NCBI GenBank assembly: GCA_018242215.1 | Contig: JAFECG010000022.1 | Span: 424,229-488,228 of the forward strand | Reading direction: 5' to 3' | Source: Pseudomonadota bacterium | GTDB lineage: Bacteria > Pseudomonadota > Alphaproteobacteria > Rhizobiales > Hyphomicrobiaceae | Length of the DNA: 64,000 nt | Shown here: positions 17,436-26,369 of the stretch, one piece after another | How the letters are laid out: each line of letters begins with the position of its first letter | How positions within the stretch are numbered: the stretch's first letter is position 1 | The notes under the pieces: generated by a model | Databases searched by the model: none | Seen by the model: the letters and a program-made list of their open reading frames with translations, nothing else | What the model was told of the DNA's origin: nothing | Position numbers and translations under genes: made by a program

Positions 17436-17810
17436 CTATCGACCGGTCCCGGCGCCGCTCCAAGGCCGCGGCTCAGCCGCTCCTACGCCCGCCATCGGCT
17501 CAACGACGACGGCCGATCCGTAAGCCAGGACTTCCGTCACGGCGGCGGCGATCTCGTTGGCATCGTAGCGCATCGCCACGACGGCATTGGCGCCCATGCT
17601 GTGGGCATGCTCGACGAGAAGGTCGAAAGCCTCCTGGCGGGCGTGCTCAGCAAGCTTGGTGTAGACGGAGATATTGCCTCCGAAGAAGATTTGAATCGCG
17701 GCGCCGAGATTACCGACAACACTGCGCGATCGCACCGTCAGGCCGCGCACCAGCCCGAGGTGGCGCACAATGCGATATCCTTGGATCTCATTCGTCGTCA
17801 CGACAAGCAT
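17436..17810 (-). CDS. YbjQ/UPF0145 family protein
   Basis: A 124-residue protein of the YbjQ (UPF0145, heavy-metal-binding-like) family. The ATG at 17810 starts MLVVTTNEIQGYRIVRHLGL, the usual family start. The core LVEHAHSMGANAVVAMRYDA and the closing LAYGSAVVVEP strand match the family pattern. Members form pentameric beta-sandwich rings; their role is unknown. A Pro/Gly/Ala-rich tail of about 15 residues follows the domain. The reading frame continues upstream of 17810 into the neighbouring region, but that extension is not family-like. Confidence 0.85.
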   Translation of the reverse strand: MLVVTTNEIQGYRIVRHLGLVRGLTVRSRSVVGNLGAAIQIFFGGNISVYTKLAEHARQEAFDLLVEHAHSMGANAVVAMRYDANEIAAAVTEVLAYGSAVVVEPMAGVGAAEPRPWSGAGTGR

Positions 17811-17938
17811 GGTACAGCCCTCTCGATCCGGACCGGTCCATTGCCGGGCCTTTCTTCGCGAGGTGCAGGCTAGCGTGACTCTCTTCGTGTGACGACAGAG
17901 GAAAGGATAAATGGCCGGATCTTCCGGCAACCCCACCG

Positions 17939-18538
17939 CTACCAGATACGGTAGGTCTGTCCGGTAGCCGCGCCTTCGATGCTTCGAACGTAGGCCAAGG
18001 CGACCCGTTTGGCAGGCACGGGCTCGCATCCCGCAAAGAATGGCCCGTAGACGCTCCACGACTCGGCGAGCACCGTCGGGCTGACCGAATTGATCCGCAA
18101 GCCGCGCGGCATTTCAATCGCCGCTGCGCGCACGAAACCATCGAGTGCGGCATTGACGGTGCTCGCGTCGGCGCCGCCACGGACAGGTTCGTCGCTCAAG
18201 CTGCCGCTCGTCAACGTGAACGAACCGCCAGATGAAATCAGATCGCGCGCCGCGAGGACGACGTTGATCTGGCCCATCAGCTTGTCATTCAGGCCAATGC
18301 GAAACTCATCCGGCGTCATCGTCGCGAACGGTCCGAAGTGCGCGTTGCCGGCAGCTGTCACGACGGCGTCGAACGTGCCGATCTTGGAGAAGAGATCGCG
18401 GACACTTGCAAAGTCGCTGGTATCCACGGTCAATGCGCCGCGCGATTTGGCGACCTCGATGATCTCGTGGCGGGGCGCAAGCGCTGCGACAACGGCACGA
18501 CCGATCGTGCCCGGAGCACCGATGACGACAATTTTCAT
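17939..18538 (-). CDS. Short-chain dehydrogenase-like protein lacking the YxxxK pair
   Basis: A 199-residue Rossmann-fold protein starting MKIVVIGAPGTIGRAVVAAL, with a GxxGxxG nucleotide loop near residue 7. The VTAAGNAHFGPFATMT and RINSVSPTVLAES segments are typical of classical SDRs. The usual catalytic Tyr-x3-Lys is not visible: the corresponding stretch reads STVNAALDGFVRAAA. Short SDRs of this type are common in proteobacteria and their substrate is unknown. It could be an NAD(P)-binding regulator or an enzyme with an unusual catalytic residue. A GAGAGGCTGACC segment precedes the ATG. Confidence 0.8.
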   Translation of the reverse strand: MKIVVIGAPGTIGRAVVAALAPRHEIIEVAKSRGALTVDTSDFASVRDLFSKIGTFDAVVTAAGNAHFGPFATMTPDEFRIGLNDKLMGQINVVLAARDLISSGGSFTLTSGSLSDEPVRGGADASTVNAALDGFVRAAAIEMPRGLRINSVSPTVLAESWSVYGPFFAGCEPVPAKRVALAYVRSIEGAATGQTYRIW

Positions 18539-18647
18539 GGTCAGCCTCTCGCGGTTGTCGGAGATCTCGGAAATGCGGCCTCTCCGACATCCAATTTGGC
18601 GCCATGGCCGGCATTCGGCCACTCATATCTGCGCGAGGTGCGACGGA

Positions 18648-20615
18648 TCAGGCCGATTGCGCAAGTCTGGGTGAAAAAAGGGACTGGCAGCGGCTGACCA
18701 CCGATCCGATTTCCCTGACCGGAACGGGCTTACTGAAATAGAAGCCCTGGACTTCCTCGCATCCGGCATTCGCGGCCAAATCGAGTTGATCGGCCGTCTC
18801 CACGCCCTCGACAACCGTCCTCATGCGCAAGCGGCTGGCGAGGCCAGCGATGGATTGGACGATGGCAACGCAATCGCCGCCCTGCGGAGTTCCGCAATCC
18901 CTGATGAAAGAGCGGTCAATCTTGAGCTTATCGAACGGGAAGCTCCTCAGATAGCTGAGAGATGCGTATGCGGTTCCAAAGTCGTCGAGCGCGATCTTGA
19001 CGCCCAGATCGCGAAGGCGATGCAGAATGTCATGCGTATTGGGGTGATCGTTGAGCATGACGGATTCGGTCACTTCGAGTTCTAGCCGTTGAGGCGCCAA
19101 TCCGGAGGCATCCAGTGCCGACACGACTTCATTGTAGAGATCGCCCCGTTCGAACTGGATCGACGAGAGATTGACACTCACCTTTATTGGGGCCGCCCAT
19201 GCCGCGGCGTCCTTGCATGCGCGCCGCAACGCCCAGGTGCCGATTTCGACGATCAGTCCGGTTTCCTCGGCCACCGGGATGAACTCGCCGGGTGGAACGA
19301 GACCGCGCTCGGGATGCCGCCAGCGTATCAAGGCCTCGAAGCTTCCAACGCCCTGCCCCTTGATGTCGAGGATGGGCTGATAATGAAGTTCAAACTGCTT
19401 CTTCTTCACGGCCGCTTCCAGATCGGTCTGCCGTCGCCAGCCGTTCGCCATGGCGTTTTCATCTGCTCGATCGAAAATCGAATGGCTCCCACGTGCCGAC
19501 AGCTTCGCGCGATCGCGTGCAAGATCAGCATTCTTCAAAAGCTCATCGGGCGTGCTGCCGTGCTCAGGTGCCAGGGCGATCCCGATGCTCGCGCCGATCG
19601 TCATTTTACGTCCAAGGACAGTGTGCTCGCGGCGGATCGTGCGAAGCAGCCGCGCAGCGACCGCCTTCGACTGTTCGCGGGTGGCGGATCCACACCTGAT
19701 CAGCGCGAATTCATCGCTGCCGAGGCGCGCCAGCACGTCGGTCCGACGAACGGCTTTCCGGAGTCGTTTCGCGACGCTTTTCAACAGCGCATCTCCGACC
19801 GGATGACCGAATGTGTCATTGACGTTGTTGAAGTTGTCGAGATCGATCAGGAAAACGGCCAACTCGTCACCGCATGCGAAGGCGCTCTCAAGCTCTTCGC
19901 AGAAATGGAAGCGATTGTTGAGTTCGGTCAGCGTATCATGGTGCGCAAGCCATGCGAGTTTACGCTCGGCCGCGCTTTTCTCGGTGATATCCTCCTGGAT
20001 ATCGACCCACCCGCCGTCCGGCAGCGGTTGATTGATGATGAAAATGGTCCGACCGGTCTTGAGATATCTCGTTTCCGAAAACGATCTTCCGGCGGACAAT
20101 TCCGCGACATGCGCGTCGATCCAGCACCGCTGCCTGGCGCGATCCTCCTGACTGCAGTGTCCGGTCTCGCTCGCCACGTGATGCGCAATGATATCCGCGA
20201 ATGGCGTTCCGGGCTGTGTCAGTTCCTCCGGCAAATCGAAAATTTGCTTGTATAGATTGTTGCAAAGGATAAGCCTCTGCCGGTCGTCGAACATCGAGAA
20301 CCCGCGGCCCATATTATTCAGCGCGATCTTGAAAAGGTCGTGCAGGCGCTTGACGTCGTCGGCTCCCGACCCGGCAATGCTCTGGATTGCCTGGAACGCC
20401 GGCCATTCAAGGTCATGCTCGTATGGATTTCGCGCCGGCGCCCGGGATTTCAGCAATCGCTTCGCCGACTGCGCTTTGTGTTTTGCAAATTCAGAATTCC
20501 AATTCGACGATGCATGCTGGGATTTCATCGTGGTATTCCGCGGCTGCCATTTCGGAAAAAATTGTGAGCAAATGAAATGAGAATTGTTGGAGATTGTCTC
20601 TAGAAGTTGCGCCAT
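18648..20615 (-). CDS. PAS-GGDEF-EAL cyclic-di-GMP signalling protein
   Basis: A 655-residue soluble protein. The first ~80 residues are low-complexity. A PAS domain (about 85-215; NNMGRGFSMFDDRQRLILCN) leads through DITEKSAAERKLAWLAHHD into a GGDEF domain (about 220-380) and an EAL domain (about 400-640). The GGDEF active site reads GSDEF (299-303), with Ser replacing the second Gly, so cyclase activity is questionable. The EAL domain looks intact: E427-A428-L429 in SFEALIRW, plus DDFGTAYASLSYL and ETAD/EGVE motifs. It is therefore more likely a phosphodiesterase with a regulatory GGDEF domain. It is divergent from the HAD gene. Confidence 0.92.
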   Translation of the reverse strand: MAQLLETISNNSHFICSQFFPKWQPRNTTMKSQHASSNWNSEFAKHKAQSAKRLLKSRAPARNPYEHDLEWPAFQAIQSIAGSGADDVKRLHDLFKIALNNMGRGFSMFDDRQRLILCNNLYKQIFDLPEELTQPGTPFADIIAHHVASETGHCSQEDRARQRCWIDAHVAELSAGRSFSETRYLKTGRTIFIINQPLPDGGWVDIQEDITEKSAAERKLAWLAHHDTLTELNNRFHFCEELESAFACGDELAVFLIDLDNFNNVNDTFGHPVGDALLKSVAKRLRKAVRRTDVLARLGSDEFALIRCGSATREQSKAVAARLLRTIRREHTVLGRKMTIGASIGIALAPEHGSTPDELLKNADLARDRAKLSARGSHSIFDRADENAMANGWRRQTDLEAAVKKKQFELHYQPILDIKGQGVGSFEALIRWRHPERGLVPPGEFIPVAEETGLIVEIGTWALRRACKDAAAWAAPIKVSVNLSSIQFERGDLYNEVVSALDASGLAPQRLELEVTESVMLNDHPNTHDILHRLRDLGVKIALDDFGTAYASLSYLRSFPFDKLKIDRSFIRDCGTPQGGDCVAIVQSIAGLASRLRMRTVVEGVETADQLDLAANAGCEEVQGFYFSKPVPVREIGSVVSRCQSLFSPRLAQSA

Positions 20616-20736
20616 CAGCTACTGGCGTTTCCGCCAGTCAGGACTTCGCTTGCTGTCGGCAGACACCCACGAACGGCTGAATTTGGCGGGAATAGTATTG
20701 ATTACGGCGCTTTGCGCCATTAACAGACCGTCAACC

Positions 20737-21702
20737 ATGTCTCCGGCGCTTCGAAAAGATTCCTCGGCTCGGGATTTCCCCCGCGCCCCACACTCACCGG
20801 GATCGAGCTTGTCAAAATCTCCTCACCACAGCCACTCCAAGGTTCCTCCCATCTTGGCGCATGCCGGCCCGCTGCTGGCGCATTATGACGTGATCTTCTG
20901 TGACGTCTGGGGTGTCATTCATAATGGCGTCGCCGCGTTCGAGCGCGCCTGTGCGGCACTTGAAAAATTCCGAGCGCGTGGCGGTACTGTCATTCTTGTT
21001 TCGAATGCACCGGTCCCAAAGCAGCGCGTGGCCGACATGCTCGATTACCGGCACGTGCCGAGGGGGGCTTGGGATGACATCGTCTCGTCCGGGGATATTG
21101 CGCTGACGCACCTGGAAGAGCGGAAGTTTCAGCAACTCTATTGCATCGGCCCGCGCGATCGCGACCAGGCGCTCTTTTCGGCTCTTCGCGCGCGTTGCGT
21201 CGAACTTGCTGATGCGGAAGCCATCATCTGCACGGGCCTGACCGATGACCGGCGGGAAACGCCGGAGGATTATCGCAGCGTCCTCGATAGGGCGTTGCAT
21301 AGAAAGTTGCCGTTCGTCTGTGCCAATCCCGACCTTATCGTCGATGTCGGAGGCACACTTCTTTATTGCGCCGGCGCGATTGCCGATCTTTATGCCCACA
21401 TGGGCGGCGACGTCTATTGGGCGGGCAAGCCTTACCTCAGCGCGTACGAGACAGCGCATCGCAAGGCCGAAGGACTTCGCAATACCAACGTCGACAAGAA
21501 CCGAATTCTCGTCATCGGCGATGCCATACGGACCGACATCAAGGGGGCGCAGAACTACGGTTGCGACGCCCTCTTCATTGCCTCCGGCATCCATCGCCAT
21601 GAAACGGTCGATGGGATAGATCTTTCCGCGACGAAACTCGGCGATCTTTTCGGCGCCGATGCGCCGCCCGCGCTTGGGGCGATGCTGGAGCTTGCGTGGT
21701 AG
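20737..21702 (+). CDS. HAD-IIA superfamily hydrolase (TIGR01459-type)
   Basis: A 321-residue HAD phosphatase of the class IIA, NagD-related group found in alphaproteobacteria. The nucleophile motif is VIFCDVWGVIHNG; further motifs are VILVSNAPVP, GKPYLSAYETAH and ILVIGDAIRTDIKGAQNYG. The substrate is unknown; relatives act on small phosphomonoesters. The start is uncertain: ATG at 20737 has no clear ribosome site, and a start up to ~25 codons later would fit the domain better. It converges on the exported-protein gene with a 6-base gap. Confidence 0.85.
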   Translation: MSPALRKDSSARDFPRAPHSPGSSLSKSPHHSHSKVPPILAHAGPLLAHYDVIFCDVWGVIHNGVAAFERACAALEKFRARGGTVILVSNAPVPKQRVADMLDYRHVPRGAWDDIVSSGDIALTHLEERKFQQLYCIGPRDRDQALFSALRARCVELADAEAIICTGLTDDRRETPEDYRSVLDRALHRKLPFVCANPDLIVDVGGTLLYCAGAIADLYAHMGGDVYWAGKPYLSAYETAHRKAEGLRNTNVDKNRILVIGDAIRTDIKGAQNYGCDALFIASGIHRHETVDGIDLSATKLGDLFGADAPPALGAMLELAW

Positions 21703-21708
21703 CCGCGC

Positions 21709-22725
21709 CTACTTGATCGGCGCACCTGACACTTCCTTCGGCATCTCGGTCTTCGGACGCTTGGGCTCGGGGCCGTCCGAAAAGCTATTGAACACGACAT
21801 CGGGCGAGGTCGTGTTGTGCTGCGAGGGAGATAACCGGCCGATCCAGATGTCGGTTGCTCGAGCATGATCGAACTTCATGATGTTCTCTTCGCGCCAGCC
21901 TTTGGCGCCCTGCTCGCGTACGGCGATCCGCGCCGTGTCGTTATTGAATTCCGTCACGTACATCGATCGCAGCATGGCGAACGGGCCGCCCGAGATCGGC
22001 TGATCGAACGACACATCGAGTGCGAGCTTGTTGATGTCGACGCTTGCGATCTTTACCGTCGCGGAGCCGCCTTTTGCGAACGACAACGTGAACTGGCGCT
22101 TTTCAGGATCGAATGCGGCTTCCTTGAGCTGAACGTACGGCCGCTCGTCATGCTCAATCGGACCGACCAGGAACGATGACCCATAAGCGGTGATGTGCAT
22201 GCTGGGTGGCGTCATCGGGCGTGGGCGCCAATAGCCATCCTGTGGGTAAAGCACGAGAACTTCGTCGGCGCGGCCCTTCTTAACGACCCAGACCTGCAGC
22301 AGGTGAATGTCCTTCCACACCTTGTCGCCGACGCGAACCGTTGCGGTCGATGGGCGCCAAAAAGACGGGTAGGTATATCCGACGAGCCAGAGATTCCTTT
22401 CGCCGACGAGTGTGATCTTCTTCGGCTTTCCTGGCGAAGCATAGACCGGATCCTTCGACATGTCGCAAGCGGTCCAATCGGGTTCGATATTGGCGCGCAT
22501 GCTGGACGAAAGATAGACGGGATGTGCCGCCTCGATGCGGAAGGAGCGGACGTTCTTATTGGAGAACGCAACCGCAACGTTGTCCTTTTCGGCGCAGAGC
22601 ACCGGTTCGCTTTCATTCTCTACGTCGACCGCGAGGCCGTCGAGCGATGCCGCATAGGTCGCCGTGAGAGGCGTTACGAGGGCGATCGAGATCAAAATAA
22701 AAAAGCGAACGAAAAGCGACGGCAT
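21709..22725 (-). CDS. Exported protein of unknown function in an opgH operon
   Basis: A 338-residue protein with a clear signal peptide (hydrophobic residues 6-22, probable cleavage after TATYAA near residue 26). The mature part looks beta-rich with two early cysteines (about 44 and 87) that could form a disulfide. It ends in a Lys/Pro-rich tail. I do not recognise a family. It follows the FkbM methyltransferase gene by 27 bases and opgH before that, all in the same direction. A periplasmic role connected with glucan handling or envelope structure is therefore an inference from context only. Confidence 0.7.
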   Translation of the reverse strand: MPSLFVRFFILISIALVTPLTATYAASLDGLAVDVENESEPVLCAEKDNVAVAFSNKNVRSFRIEAAHPVYLSSSMRANIEPDWTACDMSKDPVYASPGKPKKITLVGERNLWLVGYTYPSFWRPSTATVRVGDKVWKDIHLLQVWVVKKGRADEVLVLYPQDGYWRPRPMTPPSMHITAYGSSFLVGPIEHDERPYVQLKEAAFDPEKRQFTLSFAKGGSATVKIASVDINKLALDVSFDQPISGGPFAMLRSMYVTEFNNDTARIAVREQGAKGWREENIMKFDHARATDIWIGRLSPSQHNTTSPDVVFNSFSDGPEPKRPKTEMPKEVSGAPIK

Positions 22726-22752
22726 TCAATACTCCGAATTCGATTGTTGCTA

Positions 22753-23499
22753 TCAGTATGGATCGAGCGTCGCATAAACGTCGCCCGAATTCGCGTCGTG
22801 CGGCACATTGCTCAGGTGGCTGGCCATCTCCTCGTCCGAGAGCCAGCGATCGAATACCAATGCCTGTGTTTCCCCGAGGGACAAGTTGTAGCGATAGCTG
22901 GCGAGCGCCGACAGGCGATCGAAGCACGCCATCGCGACGTCGCGGGCAATCGTCGTGAATTCGAACGACAATGCCTTGACTGGCTGTGACAGGCCGCGCA
23001 GGACGGCGTCTTCGAAGCCTTCGACATCGATCTTGACGAAGGATGGGACGCCGTAGCGTGCAATCAGGCCATCGAGCGTGATGGTCTCAATCGGGATATG
23101 CGCATCCCAGACCTGCCCCTCCCAACCCGGCGCGCCTTCGGCCTGATGGACGAAGTCTTCAGAAAGTGTCGATACGGTCGGGTTCGCGGTATTGACGAAC
23201 AGGTCACGCATTCCCGCCTCGGGACCGACAGCGCGATCGATGATTTCGACCAGCGGGTCGCAGCCATGGATGTGGTGAAGCGCCGAAAACAGCAGGGGCT
23301 GCGGCTCGACCGCGATGACTCTCGCGCCGAGCCTCCGAAACGACGACACGCGATCGCCGACGTGCGCGCCGATATCGAAGGCGAGCGCGCCGGGTTCGAC
23401 AAAGCGGCGATAAAGGTTGTCCATCGCCTCGCGTGGCGCATCGGGGCCAAGATAGACCCGCAGTGATCGGAAGACGCCGTGCAACGACTGCGAAACCAT
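22753..23499 (-). CDS. FkbM-family SAM-dependent methyltransferase
   Basis: A 248-residue class I methyltransferase. The SAM-binding motif is ALAFDIGAHVGDRVSSFRRL (about residues 38-57), followed by VIAVEPQPLLFSAL (motif II). The FkbM hallmark FVKIDVEGFEDAVLRGL is near residue 155. FkbM enzymes O-methylate sugars and polyketides. It starts 5 bases after opgH ends, so it is almost certainly co-translated with it. O-methylation of a periplasmic glucan or lipid-linked sugar is a reasonable inference, not shown. Confidence 0.85.
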   Translation of the reverse strand: MVSQSLHGVFRSLRVYLGPDAPREAMDNLYRRFVEPGALAFDIGAHVGDRVSSFRRLGARVIAVEPQPLLFSALHHIHGCDPLVEIIDRAVGPEAGMRDLFVNTANPTVSTLSEDFVHQAEGAPGWEGQVWDAHIPIETITLDGLIARYGVPSFVKIDVEGFEDAVLRGLSQPVKALSFEFTTIARDVAMACFDRLSALASYRYNLSLGETQALVFDRWLSDEEMASHLSNVPHDANSGDVYATLDPY

Positions 23500-23504
23500 A
23501 ACCG

Positions 23505-25307
23505 TTACTGTCTCGCCTCGATGGATCGTATCTCGGGCGGGGGAGCGAAGTCTTCTGGAATTCCGGCGATGCCATAGCGCCGGAAAAGGCGCCCCACGTC
23601 AGGGCTTGCGGTTACGACGGCAAACGGAATCGCGAGCAGATAACCGGCTGTCATCGGCAAACTCCACAGAAGCAGTGCAGGCGAGGAGATCGCGAGAGAC
23701 GCATAGAGGGAAAGTCCGAACAGAAGTTGCGGCCAAAGCGCTTCGCACGCGGTTTTCCAGCTCAAGCCCGCGCCGTCGCGGCGCTGCGCGTTCCACGTGA
23801 TTGATTTCCCGAGAACGAGCGCGATCATGACGATCGACGTGCGAATAGTCGTGATGGTCGCGAGAAAAAAGAAAAAGACGATTTCCGTAACCGCACTCAA
23901 GGTGAACCTCAATCCGCCCCCGAAACGCCGAACCTCACCCGTCGTCATGACCGCATCGGCGATGCCGGCGAGTTTCGGCGCGAGGTGCATCACCAGCAGC
24001 ACCCCATAGAGCATCTCGATTTCATGCCAGGGGAAGTCGGCGACATTTTGAGCGTGGAGGAGCACAATCGGCAAAAGAGCGGCGAACAGCGTCCACGCCG
24101 GAACTCCCAGGAACATCAGGATGGCCCACAGCAGTTGAAAGCGGCTGACGAATTTCAGCCCCTTCAGCCCGATCAACCTGAAATACTGCAGGTTCCCCTG
24201 GCACCAGCGGGCGTCGCGGCGCATGAATTCGAGGATGTCAGGCGGATTGTCTTCATAGGACCCCGTCTCGACAGGCAACACGCGCACCTCATACCCGGCG
24301 CGACGCATCAGTACGGCTTCGACCTGATCATGCGACAGGATTTGCTTGTCGCCGAGAAGGCCGTCCAGTGCGCAGTGCTCGACATAAGGCTTGATGCGAA
24401 TGACGGCGTTGTGACCCCAGAAAGGCCCGCAGTCGCCGACCCACCACGCCTGTCCCATCGTGTAGGTCCGCATGCCAAGACGCATCCCGAATTGGAAGAG
24501 GCGCGCAAACGCAGACGAGGACGGCGTTCCGACGACGAGGCTCTGTAAGATGCCGATGCGCGGGTATCTTTGCATGATGCGGACGAGATCGACGATTGTC
24601 GGGCCCGTCATCAGGCTATCGGCGTCGAGCGCGAGCATGAGTTCGTAGTCACTGCCCCAGCGCTCCGCGAAATCGCGGAGGTTGCCGGCCTTGAAACCCT
24701 TATTGTCGATCCTGCGCCGATAGACGATGCGGCTGCGATCCGGATCAGCGTCCTTCCACGCCGCGACGCACGCTTCCTCCTGCTGAACGATTTCGGCGCG
24801 ATCGCTGTCGCTCAGAATGAAATAAGAGAAGCGCGTGCCTTCTGACGCGCGATCAAGACTATCTTTCATGATTTTCAGGCGAGGCAGCGCCCGCGCGGGG
24901 TCTTCGTTGCGCAGGGTCATCAGTATGGCAGTGTTAACCGTAAGGGGTGATCGATCTTCTCCGAACGCGCCATAAGCGGCCCGTTCAACTGACCGCATTC
25001 GTGTCCCATGAAGCTGCCACAGGCCGATGAGAGCATTCCAGAAGCCCACAATCGGCCAAGGGACACCCAATGCCACGCAGAGAACCATGGCCGCCGCGGA
25101 GATCGTCCAGCCGCCGCGCGAAAGCAAGGTCGCCGTGACGAGGACGACGAGAAGCCACGTCGCAATGTTGAGAAAGAGCACCACATATCGCCGTCGGGCC
25201 AGCGTCGCTCTTGCGTCGAGACCCGCCGGAGTCGTAAGGCTCTGGTCCTCGGGCATCGTCATTCCATCGGACTTCGACAGCCCGTCGGGCCCGGCACCGA
25301 GCGTCAT
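23505..25307 (-). CDS. opgH: Glucans biosynthesis glucosyltransferase H (MdoH/OpgH)
   Basis: An inner-membrane GT2 processive glucosyltransferase that makes the beta-glucan backbone of osmoregulated periplasmic glucans from UDP-glucose. The product is about 600 residues, shorter than E. coli OpgH (~847), which has a long N-terminal cytoplasmic part. Motifs are LMLALDADSLMTG (DxD), GDCGPFWGHNAVIR and RRDARWCQGNLQY (QxxRW-like). Membrane spans lie at both ends. Starts at 25307 or 25262 are both possible; the earlier one is given. No opgG is nearby. It heads an operon with the FkbM methyltransferase and an exported protein, and is divergent from the MDR gene at 25327. Confidence 0.88.
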   Translation of the reverse strand: MTLGAGPDGLSKSDGMTMPEDQSLTTPAGLDARATLARRRYVVLFLNIATWLLVVLVTATLLSRGGWTISAAAMVLCVALGVPWPIVGFWNALIGLWQLHGTRMRSVERAAYGAFGEDRSPLTVNTAILMTLRNEDPARALPRLKIMKDSLDRASEGTRFSYFILSDSDRAEIVQQEEACVAAWKDADPDRSRIVYRRRIDNKGFKAGNLRDFAERWGSDYELMLALDADSLMTGPTIVDLVRIMQRYPRIGILQSLVVGTPSSSAFARLFQFGMRLGMRTYTMGQAWWVGDCGPFWGHNAVIRIKPYVEHCALDGLLGDKQILSHDQVEAVLMRRAGYEVRVLPVETGSYEDNPPDILEFMRRDARWCQGNLQYFRLIGLKGLKFVSRFQLLWAILMFLGVPAWTLFAALLPIVLLHAQNVADFPWHEIEMLYGVLLVMHLAPKLAGIADAVMTTGEVRRFGGGLRFTLSAVTEIVFFFFLATITTIRTSIVMIALVLGKSITWNAQRRDGAGLSWKTACEALWPQLLFGLSLYASLAISSPALLLWSLPMTAGYLLAIPFAVVTASPDVGRLFRRYGIAGIPEDFAPPPEIRSIEARQ

Positions 25308-25326
25308 CACCGACCAGTCCTTCGCA

Positions 25327-26352
25327 ATGAATGACCCGCAGAGCACCCTTCCGACCAGCACCACGCCGACGCGCCGCAGCCAGGGCCAGATCGTCGTCGC
25401 GCGGGCGCTCTGGCACGTCAAGCCCGGAACAGCTGAGCTTCGGACTGAACGGCTGGTTGCGCCGCCTCCCGGCTATGCGCGGATTGCCGCGGAATATTCC
25501 GCGATCAGCCGCGGCACCGAACGGCTCGTCGCTCTGGGACAGGTTCCTGAAAGCGAACGGTCGCGGATGCGCGCACCGCTTCAAGCCGGGGAGTTCCCGT
25601 TTCCCGTCAAATACGGCTATTCGGTGACGGGTGTCGTTACGGCGGGCTCGGACACGCTTGTCGGCAAGCGCGTCTTTGTCTTGCATCCGCATCAGGACCA
25701 TTTTCACGCGCCAGACTCGATGTTGGCGATCCTGCCGGACGTCATTCCGTCCCGTCGCGCGGTCCTTGCCGCGAATATGGAAACCGCTCTCAACGCCCAT
25801 TGGGATGCGGGCACGACACTGGGCGATCGGGTGCTTGTTATCGGCGCGGGCATCGTCGGCCTGCTGACGGCCTATCTCGCGCGCGCTATAGCCGGAACGG
25901 AGGTCGCCATCATGGACGTCAATTCTGGCCGTGCATCGCATGCCGAGGCGCTCGGCATCCGTTTCGTGACTCCGTCACAAGCGCCGGACGAAAACAGGAT
26001 TGCCTTTCATACAAGCGCGACGAATGCCGGGCTGCAGGCGGCTATCGACTCTTGCGCATTCGAAGGAACCGTCGTCGAGATGAGCTGGTATGGATCGCAG
26101 CCGATAACCGTAGCCCTTGGTGGAGCGTTTCACAGCCGACGACTGAAAATCGTGTCGTCGCAGGTTGGGCATGTGGCGCCGAGCCATCGTAGCCAGCTGA
26201 AGCATCGCGACCGCCTCGAGCGTGCGATTGCCCTTCTCGACGACGCCCGCCTCGATCGCCTTGTTGCGGACGAGGTGCGCTTCGACGATTTGCCAGCGCA
26301 ATTGCCCCGCATCTGGTCGTCGTCCGACTTGCCGCCAATCATTCGTTATTGA
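25327..26352 (+). CDS. MDR/alcohol-dehydrogenase-like oxidoreductase of a putative pterin-glycoside cluster
   Basis: A 341-residue medium-chain reductase-type protein. The Rossmann motif VLVIGAGIVGLL lies near residue 169. The N-terminal domain reads YSAISRGTERLVALGQVPES and FPFPVKYGYSVTG. The canonical catalytic-zinc Cys is replaced by Ser in SAISRGTE. That feature is shared with BchC-like members that lack the classic alcohol dehydrogenase zinc site, so the reaction cannot be assigned. The last 17 bases before the next start form the only gap to the PTPS-like gene. ATG at 25327 is chosen because upstream sequence is shared with the divergent opgH start region. It is the first gene of a four-gene operon. 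Confidence 0.85.
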   Translation: MNDPQSTLPTSTTPTRRSQGQIVVARALWHVKPGTAELRTERLVAPPPGYARIAAEYSAISRGTERLVALGQVPESERSRMRAPLQAGEFPFPVKYGYSVTGVVTAGSDTLVGKRVFVLHPHQDHFHAPDSMLAILPDVIPSRRAVLAANMETALNAHWDAGTTLGDRVLVIGAGIVGLLTAYLARAIAGTEVAIMDVNSGRASHAEALGIRFVTPSQAPDENRIAFHTSATNAGLQAAIDSCAFEGTVVEMSWYGSQPITVALGGAFHSRRLKIVSSQVGHVAPSHRSQLKHRDRLERAIALLDDARLDRLVADEVRFDDLPAQLPRIWSSSDLPPIIRY

Positions 26353-26369
26353 TCGCATCGGGAAAACTC

